This document shows positions 1 to 9,338 of a stretch of DNA of 64,000 nucleotides, one piece after another (position 1 is the first letter of the stretch; the number at the start of each line of letters is the position of its first letter). Made by a program: the position numbers and the translations under genes. The notes below the pieces were generated by a model that was not told where the DNA came from, did no database searches, and worked only from the letters and a program-made list of their open reading frames with translations. Source of the stretch: Neobacillus bataviensis LMG 21833. GTDB taxonomy: Bacteria > Bacillota > Bacilli > Bacillales > Cytobacillaceae. The stretch spans positions 62,001 through 126,000 of the forward strand of contig NZ_AJLS01000009.1 of the NCBI RefSeq assembly GCF_000307875.1, written 5' to 3'.

Positions 1-124
1 ATTATTCCAGCGAGAAGACAAATTGTCAAAAAGATTTAACTTAACAACGATAATTCATGTTAATTCAGTTGATATAATAAATTTAAACCCCTGTTATACT
101 ATGAAAAAGTAAAGGATGAATATC

Positions 125-2047
125 ATGAAAAGGACGAACTACAAACGAAAGCTAATTTCATATGTTGTTATTTGGAGCCTTTTTCTTAGTTCCTTCCTTT
201 TATATTCTCCTAAAAACGTTGCCTTATCAGCATCAGGTGTTCCTGAAATAGCGATTATTACGCCGAATGCAGGAGCGATGTTGGATGTTTCAACGGTTGA
301 ATTTACAGGAACAATTTCCGAAGATCAAACTTCGTCTGACAAGCTGTCAATAAAGATATTTGAACAGCTGGGTGATTCACAGCAGCCTATTGAAATTACT
401 GGTGAGGGAAAGCTATCAATAACAATGCATGATAAATATGCCGACTTCTCTTTTTTAAAAGACTTCAATGACGGGGTTCATAACTTAACATTTGTAGTCA
501 CTGACGAGAATGGGGTAAGCAATAAGATTGACCACTCTTTTACTATTACTGGAGGAGAACAGAGTAAAAATACTTCGATGGCTATTAAAAATGGACTTAC
601 CAATCAAGGGCAAACTTCTGCTGTAGAAATCACTACGAGTCAACTATCCATTGTGTCAGCTGCAGTAAATCTGCCCGCTGATGAACAAATGGGTAAAAGG
701 CCATATATGGAAAAAATGTTTCTCATCCCAAAGGGGCTAGCTGGCGAATATGAACCAGGAAAAATTGTCCCTGAAACTTTTCTTCCTGCGGAAGATATGA
801 CTCGTGTTCCATTGAATTATGAAGTGTTAATTGATGTAAGAAGTTCGGAACCAATAACTACCACTCAACCATTGGTAACATTTTTTGGAGAAATTACAGG
901 AAAAGAGAAAAAAATAAAGACATCGAAGCTATCGGATGAGATTAGTGCTTATATTTATACCTTTACACCGGATAAGCCATTTGATCCCCGTACAACCTAT
1001 TATGTTTATTTGAATCCAAATTTCTCGAATGGGCCAGGGGAAAATATCATTCCAAGGTTTTTGAAATTCACAACGGTCAGTGCCAATCATCAAGATGTGA
1101 AAGATCTTATTCAAGATCCCGATACAAACCTTGCTGACATACCAGACCATAAACGATCGTTAGACTTCAATATACATGGGAATTTTTCAAATGTAACCAA
1201 TGCATGTGCCTACTGCCACAGTGCACATAACGGTAAGAATGAAAGCCTTGAGGGCGGAATATTTGGGAATGATGAAGAAAATGTCTGTATGGCTTGCCAT
1301 GATGGGACAACAGGAACGAAGATTGCGCCTAAGGTTGCAGACCATAAAGCTGAGCTTAAAACCAATCAGCATGTTCAAAGCTCTGGGAGTTCATGTACTA
1401 GCTGTCATAATCCACATATTCCAGGGACACCGGAAAATCCAAACAGTTTTAAAGCTATCTCCGATAAAGATAGTCATATTCGAACGTATAAAAAAGCTAG
1501 TACAGCAACGGGCAAGGCAGATGATTTTTCATTATGTTTGAGCTGCCATAATGGGAAAAAAGATGAAAAAAGTCAAAAAGTGATTACAGATATTAAACAA
1601 TATTACAGCAGTACAACGTATATTAGTCAATCCGGACACAAAATAACAGCGGCCGCTGATAGTGGCAGTAATTTAGATGGCCAGATTCCATGCGCGGAAT
1701 GTCATGAAACACATAGTTCCAATAATATAAAAATGTTAAGAGCTGAATTAGGCAATATAAAAATTACTGATGATAAGGATAAATTTATTTCATCCGGTAT
1801 TGAGTGGAATGCTGAGAATGAACGAGAATTCTGCAGCAAATGTCATAATGGATCAACGCAAATTTACGGTGTAACGGGTAAAGCAATCTATGATAAGGAA
1901 ACTGGTAAAGCGATTAATCCAGATAACCCTGACCATAATAAGGGCACTAAAAATGAGGAAAAAGCTTGTTCAGCATGCCATAGTAATGGCGGAGACAATG
2001 CCTTTAGGGAAGCTGCCCATGCACCTAAAAAAATTACTAACCCATAA
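125..2047 (+). CDS. Exported multihaem c-type cytochrome with Ig-like N-terminal part (7 CxxCH)
   Basis: This encodes a large exported protein of about 640 residues. A basic N-terminus followed by a hydrophobic stretch looks like a signal peptide (about residues 1-37). Residues ~40-330 are beta-rich and resemble Ig-like/adhesin modules. From residue ~360 to ~620 there are seven CxxCH haem-attachment motifs (CAYCH, CMACH, CTSCH, CLSCH, CAECH, CSKCH, CSACH), some in the SCHNPH/ECHETH style of the doubled-CXXCH family. By family knowledge this is a multihaem cytochrome c, probably moving electrons at the outer face of the membrane. The start at 125 is preferred over 116 because AAAGGATG lies at proper spacing before it. 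No anchor or sorting signal is visible at the C-terminus. Partners upstream lie outside the window. Confidence 0.85.
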   Translation: MKRTNYKRKLISYVVIWSLFLSSFLLYSPKNVALSASGVPEIAIITPNAGAMLDVSTVEFTGTISEDQTSSDKLSIKIFEQLGDSQQPIEITGEGKLSITMHDKYADFSFLKDFNDGVHNLTFVVTDENGVSNKIDHSFTITGGEQSKNTSMAIKNGLTNQGQTSAVEITTSQLSIVSAAVNLPADEQMGKRPYMEKMFLIPKGLAGEYEPGKIVPETFLPAEDMTRVPLNYEVLIDVRSSEPITTTQPLVTFFGEITGKEKKIKTSKLSDEISAYIYTFTPDKPFDPRTTYYVYLNPNFSNGPGENIIPRFLKFTTVSANHQDVKDLIQDPDTNLADIPDHKRSLDFNIHGNFSNVTNACAYCHSAHNGKNESLEGGIFGNDEENVCMACHDGTTGTKIAPKVADHKAELKTNQHVQSSGSSCTSCHNPHIPGTPENPNSFKAISDKDSHIRTYKKASTATGKADDFSLCLSCHNGKKDEKSQKVITDIKQYYSSTTYISQSGHKITAAADSGSNLDGQIPCAECHETHSSNNIKMLRAELGNIKITDDKDKFISSGIEWNAENEREFCSKCHNGSTQIYGVTGKAIYDKETGKAINPDNPDHNKGTKNEEKACSACHSNGGDNAFREAAHAPKKITNP

Positions 2048-2051
2048 TAAA

Positions 2052-2081
2052 ACGAGCGGGGCTTCTTCTCCGCTCGTTTTT
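2052..2081. terminator. Bidirectional intrinsic terminator
   Basis: ACGAGCGG and CCGCTCGT form an 8-bp stem, followed by a T run on the plus strand and preceded by an A-rich run. It sits between two convergent genes and can serve both. Confidence 0.8.
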
Positions 2082-2088
2082 GTTGCGA

Positions 2089-4026
2089 TTATTTTTTACC
2101 CTTCAACCACTCCCGCAATCCATCAATCTTCCCCCACAAATGCAGATGCATATCCGCATAAACAATGGCTTCATTTTCATCACCAAAACCAAAAAATTCA
2201 GGTGGATAGGCAGGGAGCCGTTTTTGGCCGGTTAAATAGCCAATCACATGTTTGTTTTCTTTCTTTGCTGCCTTCAAAAGCATTTCGGCCTCTTTAGTAA
2301 AGCCGTTTTCATGCAGCTCGAGTAAAAGCTTGTTATACAAGCCTTGCGCCGAAGACTCTTCATATTGTTGAAGCAGATGGCCGGCTTTTTTAAACTCACC
2401 TGAATCAATATAGGCGACAAATAAAGAATAGCGCACCCCTTGATTATCCATTGGATTTAACTCGAGGAGTTCTTCGTATTGTTTTACCGCCTCATTTATT
2501 TTTCCTAAAAGGGATAGCGCCTCTGCGTAATGAAGCTTTGCCCGCATGTATGGTCTTGTTTCAATTAAGCCCCAGAAATGTCCCTTGTTTTCTTTGAAAA
2601 AGGCTTTACCCAGTTCCCTTTCCCCAGCCTGTATTCCTTTTTCATACAGGAAAAAGGCTTCTTCCAGGCTTTTTGTCTTTTCAGCAAGAATGACATAGGC
2701 ATCGACACAATTGGGGTTTAGCTTTAATGCTTCTTCGGCGAATTTATAACGCTGCTTCCCGTCCGATTGATAGGCATCATAGATTAAGTTTCGTGCCCGT
2801 TCTTCGTCTCGTCTGGAAACCTTCCGTGCGGTCTTTTTATGAACAGGATTTCCACTGGTTAATGGCTGGACTAATGCCCCAGCACCATTTAACTTTTCTT
2901 CCTTCGTCGTGCCTCGGCTGTTAGGGAACTGGATGACGGGTGCTTTTCCCATTGGAGGGAGGTCAGAAGGCTGTTCACCACCATATACAAGACCCATTAA
3001 TTCGGCAATCTCTTCCGCTAATTCGAATTCAAGCTCTGAAACAATGGAGGAAATACTGCCGGCAGAAACGCCGTATTCTTTCGCCAATTCCTTTTGTGTA
3101 ACCATTTCTTCTATCGGAGCAATCATGGTTAGTAAATAATGCAGGGCTGCGACATAAATATTGGGATTTTGGATCCGTTTTTGCCTTTTTTGACAAAAGT
3201 TTAGCCAAAGAATAATCCCTGTGTCGACGATAGGAGGCGGGAGAACCATTTCCAGTTTTTCCTTGAATTGGTCTGCCACCTGTTTGTAAATGGGGGCTGG
3301 CCAGTCCAATTCATCCACTTCAAGCAGACCGCCAATCATCGGGAGCTCACTTAAGACCTCCATGAAAAAATCAGTCAAATACTCCTGTGGGGAGTCATAA
3401 TCGCTGTCAAGGCTGCTTTCTACAATGTAGGAAAAGGCATGTTCAGGCTTGAGATCCGGTAAATCAAAGGGTGATGGGAAAAAGACATAATTTTGCTCGT
3501 AAGGGAGCAGAATGCCAATAAAGAAATCCCCTTCCTCAATCGTGATCGGCAAATTGGTTATGACGGTCTCCATTTGTTCCGATGTGAAACCATCTTCAAT
3601 CGTCAGCTTGTTGTTTTCAACATTAAGCACCTTTCCCGCGATCGTTCTGGCATATGTCCATGTTTGTAAAATTTGTTTCAGTTTCGGCCGCTTAATTTTT
3701 CCGCCCTCAACCGTGATAAATTTTTCAATGATGGTTTTTCCGTCAACTAACCCTTCAAAAAGGGAAAACCAAATGGCATGAATCAGCTCATAAAATTCTC
3801 GTTCCTGCTCCTGATCGATGTCTATCACCGATTCAAGAACTTCAAAATCCTCTTGTATTTCATGTCCATAGTGGTAATAGGCAAAGTGAAGAAGCTGCTT
3901 TTGCAGTTCATCGATTTCGTTTTCAATAATCTGGGTGATCGAAACAGCTTCGTTCATTCCGCAGCACTTTTTATACTTTTTTCCACTCCCACACGGACAA
4001 CGATCATTTCGGTTTATATGCTCCAT
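2089..4026 (-). CDS. SEC-C motif / HTH / TPR protein
   Basis: The protein of about 645 residues starts with a SEC-C zinc-binding motif (RCPCGSGKKYKKCCG, residues ~8-22). Around residues ~290-345 there is a module ending in a helix-turn-helix-like segment (QKELAKEYGVSAGSISSIVS), and the C-terminal ~200 residues are TPR-like helical repeats with typical A/Y/L spacing. SEC-C motifs bind zinc and mediate protein contacts; the function of this combination is not known to me. The start at 4026 is chosen because AAAGGAGTGAGGGAA precedes that ATG; the longer reading frame adds 13 residues without a better site. The middle module resembles the C-terminal part of the TPR protein at 58882-60375. It is monocistronic and convergent with the cytochrome gene. 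Confidence 0.8.
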   Translation of the reverse strand: MEHINRNDRCPCGSGKKYKKCCGMNEAVSITQIIENEIDELQKQLLHFAYYHYGHEIQEDFEVLESVIDIDQEQEREFYELIHAIWFSLFEGLVDGKTIIEKFITVEGGKIKRPKLKQILQTWTYARTIAGKVLNVENNKLTIEDGFTSEQMETVITNLPITIEEGDFFIGILLPYEQNYVFFPSPFDLPDLKPEHAFSYIVESSLDSDYDSPQEYLTDFFMEVLSELPMIGGLLEVDELDWPAPIYKQVADQFKEKLEMVLPPPIVDTGIILWLNFCQKRQKRIQNPNIYVAALHYLLTMIAPIEEMVTQKELAKEYGVSAGSISSIVSELEFELAEEIAELMGLVYGGEQPSDLPPMGKAPVIQFPNSRGTTKEEKLNGAGALVQPLTSGNPVHKKTARKVSRRDEERARNLIYDAYQSDGKQRYKFAEEALKLNPNCVDAYVILAEKTKSLEEAFFLYEKGIQAGERELGKAFFKENKGHFWGLIETRPYMRAKLHYAEALSLLGKINEAVKQYEELLELNPMDNQGVRYSLFVAYIDSGEFKKAGHLLQQYEESSAQGLYNKLLLELHENGFTKEAEMLLKAAKKENKHVIGYLTGQKRLPAYPPEFFGFGDENEAIVYADMHLHLWGKIDGLREWLKGKK

Positions 4027-4247
4027 TTCCCTCACTCCTTTGATCTTTCTATGTTTTATCCTCATTATTTAATGTGAAAAGTATTTATTCATTATGTATT
4101 TATGGCTGGCTTAAAAGGTTATTTTTCCACTCTATACTAACTTAATAGTACCATTTTTGACAGAATGAAATATATAAATACTAAGGAAGTTTAGTGGATT
4201 CTAGTGTAAAATTGATTGAAGTTTAAAGTGGAGGGTTTTTGTTACCT

Positions 4248-4277
4248 TTGAATTTTACCTAGTTATCAAGCTATAAT
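4248..4277 (+). promoter_or_regulatory. Probable sigma-A promoter of prfB
   Basis: TTGAAT, an 18-base spacer and TATAAT lie 60 bases before the prfB start. In B. subtilis prfB follows secA; here the neighbour upstream is on the other strand, so prfB needs its own promoter. The rest of the 311-base gap between the divergent genes shows nothing else I can name. Confidence 0.65.
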
Positions 4278-4337
4278 GGAAAAGGAACTGACTAGAACAA
4301 ACCGGACGTAATTTATATTTTTATAGAGGTGAAGGAA

Positions 4338-5439
4338 ATGGAATTAGCAGAAATTCGTCATGAACTTGAAAAAACAGCTAAGACATTAGCGGACTTTAGG
4401 GGGTCTCTTTGACCTTGAAAATAAGGAAGCCCGCATCGCTGAGCTAGATGATACAATGCTCCAGCCTGATTTTTGGAATGATCAGGAGAAGGCACAACTC
4501 GTTATCAGTGAGTCCAATGGCTTAAAGGATCAGGTAAATGAGTTTACTGAATTAAGTGACTCGTATGAGAACCTGGAATTGACCTATGAGCTTGTGAAGG
4601 AAGAAAATGATGAAGAACTTCGGGCGGAGCTGGAGGAAGAACTTCAGCAGCTAACAGAGCGCCTAAGTCAATTTGAACTGCAGCTTCTCTTGAGCGAGGA
4701 GTATGATAAAAATAATGCGATATTAGAGCTTCATCCGGGTGCAGGCGGTACGGAATCGCAGGACTGGGGCTCGATGCTGTTGCGGATGTATACCCGCTGG
4801 GCTGAGAAAAAAGGTTTTAAGGTAGAGACGCTTGATTATCTTCCAGGTGATGAAGCGGGGATTAAAAGTGTGACGCTAGCTATTAAAGGACATAATGCTT
4901 ACGGGTATTTAAAAGCGGAAAAAGGGGTTCACCGCTTGGTAAGGATTTCGCCGTTTGATTCTTCAGGCCGCCGTCATACATCGTTCGTTTCCTGTGAAGT
5001 CATACCTGAACTTAATGATGACATTCAAATAGAAGTTCGGACAGAGGATTTAAAAATTGATACCTATCGTGCCACTGGTGCGGGCGGACAACATATTAAC
5101 ACCACCGATTCGGCCATCCGGATTACCCACTTGCCAACGAATGTTGTTGTCACATGCCAAGCGGAACGTTCGCAAATTAAAAACCGCGAGGCAGCGTTGA
5201 AAATGTTAAAAGCCAAACTGTATCAGCTTGAAATTGAGCGCAAAGAACAAGAGCTACTTGAAATCCGTGGTGAGCAAAAGGAAATTGGCTGGGGCAGTCA
5301 AATTCGTTCCTACGTCTTCCATCCGTATTCGATGGTAAAGGATCACCGGACATCTACTGAAAGCGGAAATGTTCAGGCGGTTATGGACGGGGATTTAGAT
5401 CAGTTTATTAATGCTTATTTGCGTTCAAGAATTTCATAA
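4338..5439 (+). CDS. prfB: Peptide chain release factor 2 (programmed +1 frameshift)
   Basis: RF2 recognises UAA and UGA and triggers peptide release at the ribosome. Codons 1-24 are read from ATG 4338 (after GAGGTGAAGGAA). Codon 25 is an in-frame TGA at 4410-4412 within AGGGGGTCTCTTTGAC; a shift of one base at CTT continues in the frame that runs to 5439. The joined product is about 366 residues, the usual RF2 length. The stop-codon recognition tripeptide SPF falls near residue 204 and the catalytic GGQ near 249. The Shine-Dalgarno-like AGGGGG upstream of CTT TGA is the known stimulator, so low RF2 increases its own synthesis. A start at internal ATG 4456 would lose the N-terminus and is rejected. 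Confidence 0.96.
4398..4413 (+). promoter_or_regulatory. RF2 autoregulatory frameshift site
   Basis: AGGGGG TCT CTT TGA C contains the internal Shine-Dalgarno, the slippery CTT codon and the TGA stop. It matches the classic RF2 site except that the codon before CTT is TCT instead of the common TAT. Confidence 0.93.
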
Positions 5440-5452
5440 TAAAAATTTGAAA

Positions 5453-5493
5453 TAGCCTTTGTCGGCATAGAAGCGGCAAAGGCTTTTCTTTTT
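5453..5493 (+). terminator. Intrinsic terminator after prfB
   Basis: AGCCTTTGTCG pairs with CGGCAAAGGCT (one G-T pair) and is followed by TTTTCTTTTT. Confidence 0.85.
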
Positions 5494-5550
5494 GGGATTT
5501 TTTTCCGTTAATGATGAACAAGCGGGGAATAGGTGGCAAATGATAAAAGA

Positions 5551-5823
5551 TTATTCCTTATTAGTTGATGGTTTATATTCGTATGGAGGAAACTTAATTA
5601 CCTCACCAATTATGCCAAGCATATTTTCATGTCGATCCAGCTTAGATCCGATATGTCGAAAATGGCTGCGATATTCCGAGGCATGATTGTTAACAGTATT
5701 CTCTAGAGAATGAATGTTTTCTTCCACTCTATCTAATCGTTGGTTCACTCCAACAAACTGTTGATCCATGCTATCAAATCGCTTGTTCATTTGTTCCATT
5801 ATTTGTTTCAACAATTGCTCCAT
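5551..5823 (-). CDS. Small coiled-coil protein of unknown function
   Basis: This 90-residue protein has no recognised function. Most of it is polar and helical with heptad-like hydrophobic spacing (for example MDQQFVGVNQRLDRVEENIHSLENTV), so a coiled coil is likely, and the C-terminus is proline- and tyrosine-rich. A very strong ribosome binding site (GAAGGAGGTGG, six bases before ATG) supports that it is a real gene. It is isolated, lying between prfB and yvjA on the opposite strand. Similar short coiled-coil proteins are common in Bacillus chromosomes and phages; there is no sign of a phage here. Confidence 0.75.
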   Translation of the reverse strand: MEQLLKQIMEQMNKRFDSMDQQFVGVNQRLDRVEENIHSLENTVNNHASEYRSHFRHIGSKLDRHENMLGIIGEVIKFPPYEYKPSTNKE

Positions 5824-5982
5824 CTATTCCACCTCCTTCTCAACAGATTATACCATAATTCGGTAAAGTTTTTGCTTTCCTATTTGGGCAAATATTTGTC
5901 AAATTCGCCCCTCTTATGAAAAAGAGGTTAATAGCAAATGCTAATGTAAATTTTAGCCCTTTATCGCGTCACTTTACTGTTA

Positions 5983-6011
5983 TTTACACTATATTTTCCC
6001 CATGCTATACT
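5983..6011 (+). promoter_or_regulatory. Sigma-A promoter of yvjA
   Basis: TTTACA, a 17-base spacer and an extended -10 (TGCTATACT) lie upstream of yvjA. The upstream ATG at 6002 lies inside this promoter, which supports the later start at 6071. Confidence 0.8.
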
Positions 6012-6070
6012 CACTTTCGGTTATTATAAAAACTTTTTTTGCAAAAGGATTTTTAGAGGAGAATACCAGT

Positions 6071-6937
6071 ATGAATATTTTGAACAATCTGATGCAAACC
6101 TATCCAAAAACAAGGGTGGCCATTGATTACATTTTTGTTTTGATTGGTGCTGCTATTATCGCAGTTTCATTTAATGTTTTTTTACTGCCCAACCAAGTGG
6201 CTTCAGGCGGCGTCAGCGGGATTAGCACCATTCTAAAAACAGTTGTAGGGTGGGAGCCGGCTTATGTTCAATGGGCGTTTAATATTCCATTGTTTATTGC
6301 CGGTGTCATTTTTTTAGGAAAACAATTTGGGGTAAAAACGCTGGTGGGTACAATCTTTTTACCGTTTGTCGTATTTTCGACAAACAATTTGGAGCCGTGG
6401 ACACACGACGCCTTGCTGGGTGCCTTGTTCGGCGGAATCGGTGTAGGACTTGGGCTCGGAATTGTGTTTCGAGGAAAAGCATCTACAGGCGGTACAGACC
6501 TTGCCGCCCAAATCATTAATAAATACACGGGCTTTACACTTGGCCGATGTGTGGTCATGATAGATGGGTTAATCGTCCTAACAGCCGCACTTGTTTTTAA
6601 TATTGAAAAGGGTTTGTATGCGTTAATTGCCCTTTATGTGACAAGCAAAACGATTGACCTCGTTCAGGTTGGTTTTGGCAGATCCAAAATGGCCATGATT
6701 ATTACTAGTAAACAGGAAGAAGTTCGCGCAGGAATTTTGAATAAAATTGACCGTGGTGTGACAAAACTATCAGCATATGGTGGTTTTACAGACCATGAAC
6801 GACCAGTTCTTATGTGCGTGGTGGACCAAACGGAGTTCACAAAATTGAAACAATTGGTCAAAACCCTTGACCCATCTGCATTTGTGGTCGTTATGGACGC
6901 AGCAGAGGTCTTAGGTGAGGGTTTTAAACGGGCATAG
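6071..6937 (+). CDS. yvjA: YitT-family membrane protein YvjA
   Basis: The product of about 288 residues has five or six hydrophobic segments in its first ~200 residues and a soluble C-terminal DUF2179 domain. The N-terminal sequence, with [16 protein letters not shown] and later [10 protein letters not shown], is typical of the YitT/YvjA family, whose substrate is not established. GAGGAG precedes ATG 6071 and the promoter lies just before it, so this start is chosen over 6002. As in B. subtilis it lies between prfB and cccB. A second promoter for cccB may sit in its 3' end. Confidence 0.9.
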   Translation: MNILNNLMQTYPKTRVAIDYIFVLIGAAIIAVSFNVFLLPNQVASGGVSGISTILKTVVGWEPAYVQWAFNIPLFIAGVIFLGKQFGVKTLVGTIFLPFVVFSTNNLEPWTHDALLGALFGGIGVGLGLGIVFRGKASTGGTDLAAQIINKYTGFTLGRCVVMIDGLIVLTAALVFNIEKGLYALIALYVTSKTIDLVQVGFGRSKMAMIITSKQEEVRAGILNKIDRGVTKLSAYGGFTDHERPVLMCVVDQTEFTKLKQLVKTLDPSAFVVVMDAAEVLGEGFKRA

Positions 6938-6950
6938 TCACTGGTATAAT
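6922..6950 (+). promoter_or_regulatory. Possible promoter of cccB
   Basis: An extended -10, TGGTATAAT, lies 40 bases before cccB; the -35 region (TTTTAA) is weak. It overlaps the end of yvjA. Confidence 0.5.
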
Positions 6951-6989
6951 AAAGCATTGATGGTATTTATTTCTGAAAGGGGATTCGTT

Positions 6990-7343
6990 ATGAAGAAAAA
7001 GCTACTAACATTGTTGCTAGGGACTTCCCTAGTAATGGGACTTGCTGCATGTGGGGGCGGCAATGACACATCAAAAGAAAAGAATAACGGCGGTGGAACC
7101 GAAACGGCTTCAGCGGGCGAAGGACAAAAGATTTACGATCAAAAGTGCTCAAGCTGCCACGGTGGGGATCTTAAAGGAGCAGTTGGTCCAGACCTAACAA
7201 AGGTTGGAGCAACATATTCTAAAGATGAAATTGCAGATATTATTAAAAATGGTAAAACCGGTGATAAAGGCGTAATGCCTCCTGGTATGGCAACAGGTGA
7301 CGATGTTGACAAAGTTGCCGAGTGGCTTGCAGGTAAAAAGTAA
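6990..7343 (+). CDS. cccB: Cytochrome c-551, membrane lipoprotein
   Basis: The 117-residue product starts with a lipoprotein signal ending in LAAC, so Cys-20 would be lipidated, followed by a Gly/Asn/Lys-rich linker. One CSSCH motif binds haem covalently, and MPPGM supplies the likely methionine sixth ligand. Size, lipobox and single haem match the small Bacillus cytochrome c-551, an electron carrier on the outer face of the membrane that feeds terminal oxidases. The start at 6990 follows GAAAGGGG and places the signal peptide at the N-terminus; the longer upstream frame is non-coding. The gene lies between yvjA and ftsE as in B. subtilis. Confidence 0.94.
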   Translation: MKKKLLTLLLGTSLVMGLAACGGGNDTSKEKNNGGGTETASAGEGQKIYDQKCSSCHGGDLKGAVGPDLTKVGATYSKDEIADIIKNGKTGDKGVMPPGMATGDDVDKVAEWLAGKK

Positions 7344-7350
7344 AATAACA

Positions 7351-7386
7351 AAACGTTCTGTGATTAAAGTGCAGAGCGTTTTTTAT
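7351..7386 (+). terminator. Intrinsic terminator after cccB
   Basis: AAACGTTCTG pairs with CAGAGCGTTT (one G-T pair), followed by a T run. Confidence 0.75.
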
Positions 7387-7525
7387 TTGTGGGAAAAAAT
7401 GGTGAACAGGAAACGCGTGACCAAATTTATTGCAAAGATGTCGTGGTTTTGGCGAACTTTGTCAACTAATGTATCTTTTGAAAAGAAACTGTAATAATTT
7501 TACCGCTTTTTTTAGCGTTTTATGA

Positions 7526-7534
7526 TGTTATAAT
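7526..7534 (+). promoter_or_regulatory. Extended -10 upstream of ftsEX
   Basis: TGTTATAAT is a perfect extended -10 about 115 bases before ftsE. No clear -35 is visible. The long leader after it shows nothing I can name. Confidence 0.5.
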
Positions 7535-7648
7535 AGATTTATGCGAAATTATGCACATTTCGTTTATTATTTTGGTCTATTTTGCAAATAAAATAAGATT
7601 ATGTCGAATATTGAGATTCGAAATAACTTTAACTATAGGTGATAAACT

Positions 7649-8335
7649 ATGATAGAACTACAAGAGGTATATAAAAAGTATCGGAATGGCGTTACGGCCA
7701 TTAATGGCATAGACGTGCGGATAAACCAGGGCGAATTTGTTTATGTCGTTGGCCCAAGTGGTGCGGGGAAATCGACATTCATTAAAATGATGTACCGTGA
7801 AGAGGTACCATCATCTGGGACAATCTCGATGAATGGTGTCAATCTCGCCAAATTAAAAATGAGTAAGGTTCCGATTTTTAGAAGGAATCTTGGTGTCGTT
7901 TTCCAGGACTTCAAATTGCTGCCATCTAAAACCGTCTATGAAAATGTGGCATTTGCCCTTGAGGTTATTGAAGCACAGCCAAAGTTCATTAAGAAGCGTG
8001 TGATGGAAGTATTAGATCTGGTTAACCTGAAGCATAAGGCAAGAATGCTGCCGACAGAGCTTTCAGGCGGGGAGCAGCAGCGTGTATCGATTGCCCGTTC
8101 CATCGTGAACTCACCCAAAGTGGTGATTGCGGATGAGCCGACAGGAAACCTTGACCCTGAAACATCATGGGAAATCATGAACATTTTTGAAGAAATTAAT
8201 ACAAGAGGAACGACAATCGTGATGGCAACCCATAACAGGGAGATTGTCAATACAATAAAGCATCGCGTGATCGCCATTGAAGGCGGAAAGATTGTTCGCG
8301 ATGAACAAAGAGGTGATTACGGTTATGAAAATTAG
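7649..8335 (+). CDS. ftsE: Cell-division ABC ATPase FtsE
   Basis: The 228-residue ATPase carries Walker A (GPSGAGKST, residues ~35-43), the ABC signature (LSGGEQQR, ~137-144) and Walker B with DEPTGNLDP (~161-169). Together with FtsX it forms the type VII ABC system that uses ATP to switch on a cell-wall hydrolase outside the membrane. ATG 7649 follows AGGTGATAAACT. The gene overlaps ftsX by 11 bases, indicating translational coupling. Confidence 0.97.
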   Translation: MIELQEVYKKYRNGVTAINGIDVRINQGEFVYVVGPSGAGKSTFIKMMYREEVPSSGTISMNGVNLAKLKMSKVPIFRRNLGVVFQDFKLLPSKTVYENVAFALEVIEAQPKFIKKRVMEVLDLVNLKHKARMLPTELSGGEQQRVSIARSIVNSPKVVIADEPTGNLDPETSWEIMNIFEEINTRGTTIVMATHNREIVNTIKHRVIAIEGGKIVRDEQRGDYGYEN

Positions 8336-9218
8336 AACAATTGGCCGTCACGCCCGTGAAAGTTTAAAAAGTATTGCCCGAAATGGCTGGATGACGTTTG
8401 CATCCGTAAGTGCTGTGACCGTTACCTTGATATTAGTCGGTGTCTTTTTCGTTATTATGATGAATCTTAACAGAGTGGCACAAACCATAGAAGAAGACGT
8501 GCAAATTCGCGTTCACATCGATGTTGCTGCGAATCAAGAAGAACAGCAATCATTAAAAGGTGAGATTGAAAAGATTCCTGAGGTAAAAAGTGTCAAATTT
8601 TCTCCAAAACAGAAAGAACTTGATAATTTAGTTGACAGTCTTGGTGAGGATGGTAAGGCATTTAAGCTTTTTGAACAAGATAATCCGCTTAACGATGTAT
8701 TTGTCGTAAAAACGAAAAAACCGACAGACACAATGGTTGTATCTAAAAAGCTTGAAAAGCTAAATTATGTGGCAAAAGTAAAATATGGACAGGGCAAAGT
8801 CGAGAAGTTATTTAAATTTATTAATGCGAGCCGCAATGTGGGTGTAGTTCTGATCATTGGCTTGTTCTTTACAGCAATTTTCTTAATCTCGAATACAATT
8901 AAAATTACGATTATTGCGAGACGAAGAGAAATAAAGATTATGAGATTAGTAGGCGCAACAAATACCTTTATACGCTGGCCATTTTTCTTAGAAGGTTTAT
9001 GGCTCGGCATTCTTGGATCGATTTTGCCAATCATCCTTATTTCAATTGCCTATTATCGTGCCTATGATTACATTGGACCTAGGCTCGAAGGTACCTTTAT
9101 CAAGGTGCTGCCATTTGAACCATTTGTTTATCAAGTTTCCGGCATTTTGCTTTTAATGGGCGCTTTAATTGGCGTTTGGGGCAGTGTCATGTCCGTTCGA
9201 AAGTTCTTAAAGGTTTAA
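8325..9218 (+). CDS. ftsX: Cell-division ABC permease FtsX
   Basis: The 297-residue product has the FtsX layout: a short cytosolic N-terminus, one membrane helix (~residues 22-45), an extracellular domain (~47-165) and three more helices in the C-terminal third. The extracellular loop activates a peptidoglycan hydrolase; the coiled-coil M23 protein encoded next is the obvious candidate partner. ATG 8325 follows AGAGGTGA and gives the usual FtsX length; the longer frame from 8277 lies inside ftsE. Confidence 0.96.
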   Translation: MKIRTIGRHARESLKSIARNGWMTFASVSAVTVTLILVGVFFVIMMNLNRVAQTIEEDVQIRVHIDVAANQEEQQSLKGEIEKIPEVKSVKFSPKQKELDNLVDSLGEDGKAFKLFEQDNPLNDVFVVKTKKPTDTMVVSKKLEKLNYVAKVKYGQGKVEKLFKFINASRNVGVVLIIGLFFTAIFLISNTIKITIIARRREIKIMRLVGATNTFIRWPFFLEGLWLGILGSILPIILISIAYYRAYDYIGPRLEGTFIKVLPFEPFVYQVSGILLLMGALIGVWGSVMSVRKFLKV

Positions 9219-9223
9219 TTTTA

Positions 9224-9261
9224 TCAGGAAGGACTAAAAAAAGGGTCCTTCCTGAATTTTT
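9224..9261 (+). terminator. Intrinsic terminator after ftsX
   Basis: TCAGGAAGGAC and GTCCTTCCTGA form a perfect 11-bp stem followed by ATTTTTAG. Confidence 0.85.
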
Positions 9262-9338
9262 AGTTTACAAGAATAAGATTTTTATAAATCGTAGAAAAAG
9301 AGATGTACCTGTACATAGGGAGAGGGGAACCAAAAGAA

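Noticed and set aside
1200..1541. A 113-codon plus-strand frame inside the multihaem cytochrome gene.
   Set aside because: It overlaps the CxxCH-coding region in another frame and shows no ribosome binding site or family pattern.
4338..4412. prfB as a broken gene because of the in-frame TGA.
   Set aside because: The stop is the known programmed RF2 frameshift site and both parts fit RF2.
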